From Bradyrhizobium lablabi (GTDB lineage Bacteria > Pseudomonadota > Alphaproteobacteria > Rhizobiales > Xanthobacteraceae): 64,000 bases of DNA. Shown here one piece after another: positions 63,874 to 64,000 of this stretch. The stretch covers positions 434,001-498,000 of the forward strand of contig NZ_LT670844.1 of the NCBI RefSeq assembly GCF_900141755.1, given 5' to 3'. The notes beneath the pieces are model-generated. The model saw nothing but the letters and a program-made list of their open reading frames with translations. It did not search any database and was not told the origin of the DNA. Position 1 is the stretch's first letter. Every line of letters begins with the position of its first letter. A program made the position numbers and the translations under genes.

Positions 63874-64000
63874 TTATTCGATCAAAATGTCTATCGGCAC
63901 GCCCAGCGCGCGGGCGAATCTCTTCTGCAATTCGGCGGGTCCTTTGCGTCGGCCATTTTCGATCTCGGACAGGTAGTTCTGGCTGATGCCGACGGCCGCG
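63874..64000 (-). CDS. XRE-family HTH regulator (5' end outside window)
   Basis: Translation of the last bases gives AAVGISQNYLSEIENGRRKG, then PAELQKRFARALGVPIDILI and a stop at 63874. ISQNYLSEIENGRR is the recognition helix of an XRE/Cro-C1 helix-turn-helix. The N-terminus lies outside the window. Confidence 0.85.
   Translation of the reverse strand, partial: AAVGISQNYLSEIENGRRKGPAELQKRFARALGVPIDILIE

Overview
The window is chromosomal DNA of a high-GC alphaproteobacterium, most likely Bradyrhizobium or a close Nitrobacteraceae relative. This is inferred from the strongly GC-biased codon use, the branched-chain-amino-acid type ABC cassettes with two related substrate-binding proteins, tandem PAS_5-type proteins, the guaB/guaA neighbourhood, and three kinds of dispersed palindromic repeats that I recall as frequent in these genomes. 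No rRNA, tRNA, CRISPR array, prophage or complete insertion sequence was seen.

Layout. 0-2.4 kb: a 5'-cut NHL beta-propeller gene and an orphan ABC substrate-binding protein. 2.5-5.7 kb: clpS, a SnoaL-like gene, several very small ORFs, and a displaced second copy of the SnoaL 3' end. 5.7-18.9 kb: mostly housekeeping genes on the minus strand: an MFS pump behind der, a lipoprotein and a YfgM-like protein, an acyl-CoA synthetase, panB, an NnrU-family protein, a TetR regulator, an enoyl-CoA hydratase, prfC, and a PiT phosphate transporter with its DUF47 partner. 19.1-23.8 kb: a complete five-gene ABC importer (livG-livF-substrate-binding protein-livH-livM). 24.1-31.3 kb: tandem PAS_5 genes, a MarR-membrane protein-MFS operon with a clear operator, then GST, GNAT, M20 amidohydrolase and Lin0512 genes.

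31.3-51.5 kb is accessory in character. It holds a PIN toxin/antitoxin pair, a structured repeat, an antitoxin relic, a class III cyclase, two DUF899 genes with a divergent HTH regulator and the scars of a duplication of that unit, a beta-propeller gene, small genes (one frameshifted in an A tract), a winged-helix-like protein, a candidate structured small RNA with its own terminator, an IS1595-type relic, an ECF sigma factor with a SnoaL tail behind two SDR oxidoreductases, a methyltransferase whose TetR regulator is broken although its operator-like sites remain, an orphan Imm51 immunity protein, TfoX-N, GNAT and zinc-site proteins.

51.6-64 kb returns to core genes: guaA, an RsmB/NOP methyltransferase, a MAPEG protein, a metallophosphoesterase, a membrane/spermidine-synthase fusion preceded by the C-terminal relic of another membrane protein, a CurA-like reductase, guaB, a Pmp3-like protein, and an XRE regulator cut by the window end. 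guaB and guaA catalyse consecutive steps from IMP to GMP and lie about 8 kb apart on the same strand.

I found no clearly new multi-gene system. The strongest leads are the duplicated DUF899/HTH unit (36.4-38.2 kb), the structured RNA candidate (41.74-41.88 kb), the frameshifted gene at 40.32 kb, and the decayed TetR switch (47.9-48.3 kb).
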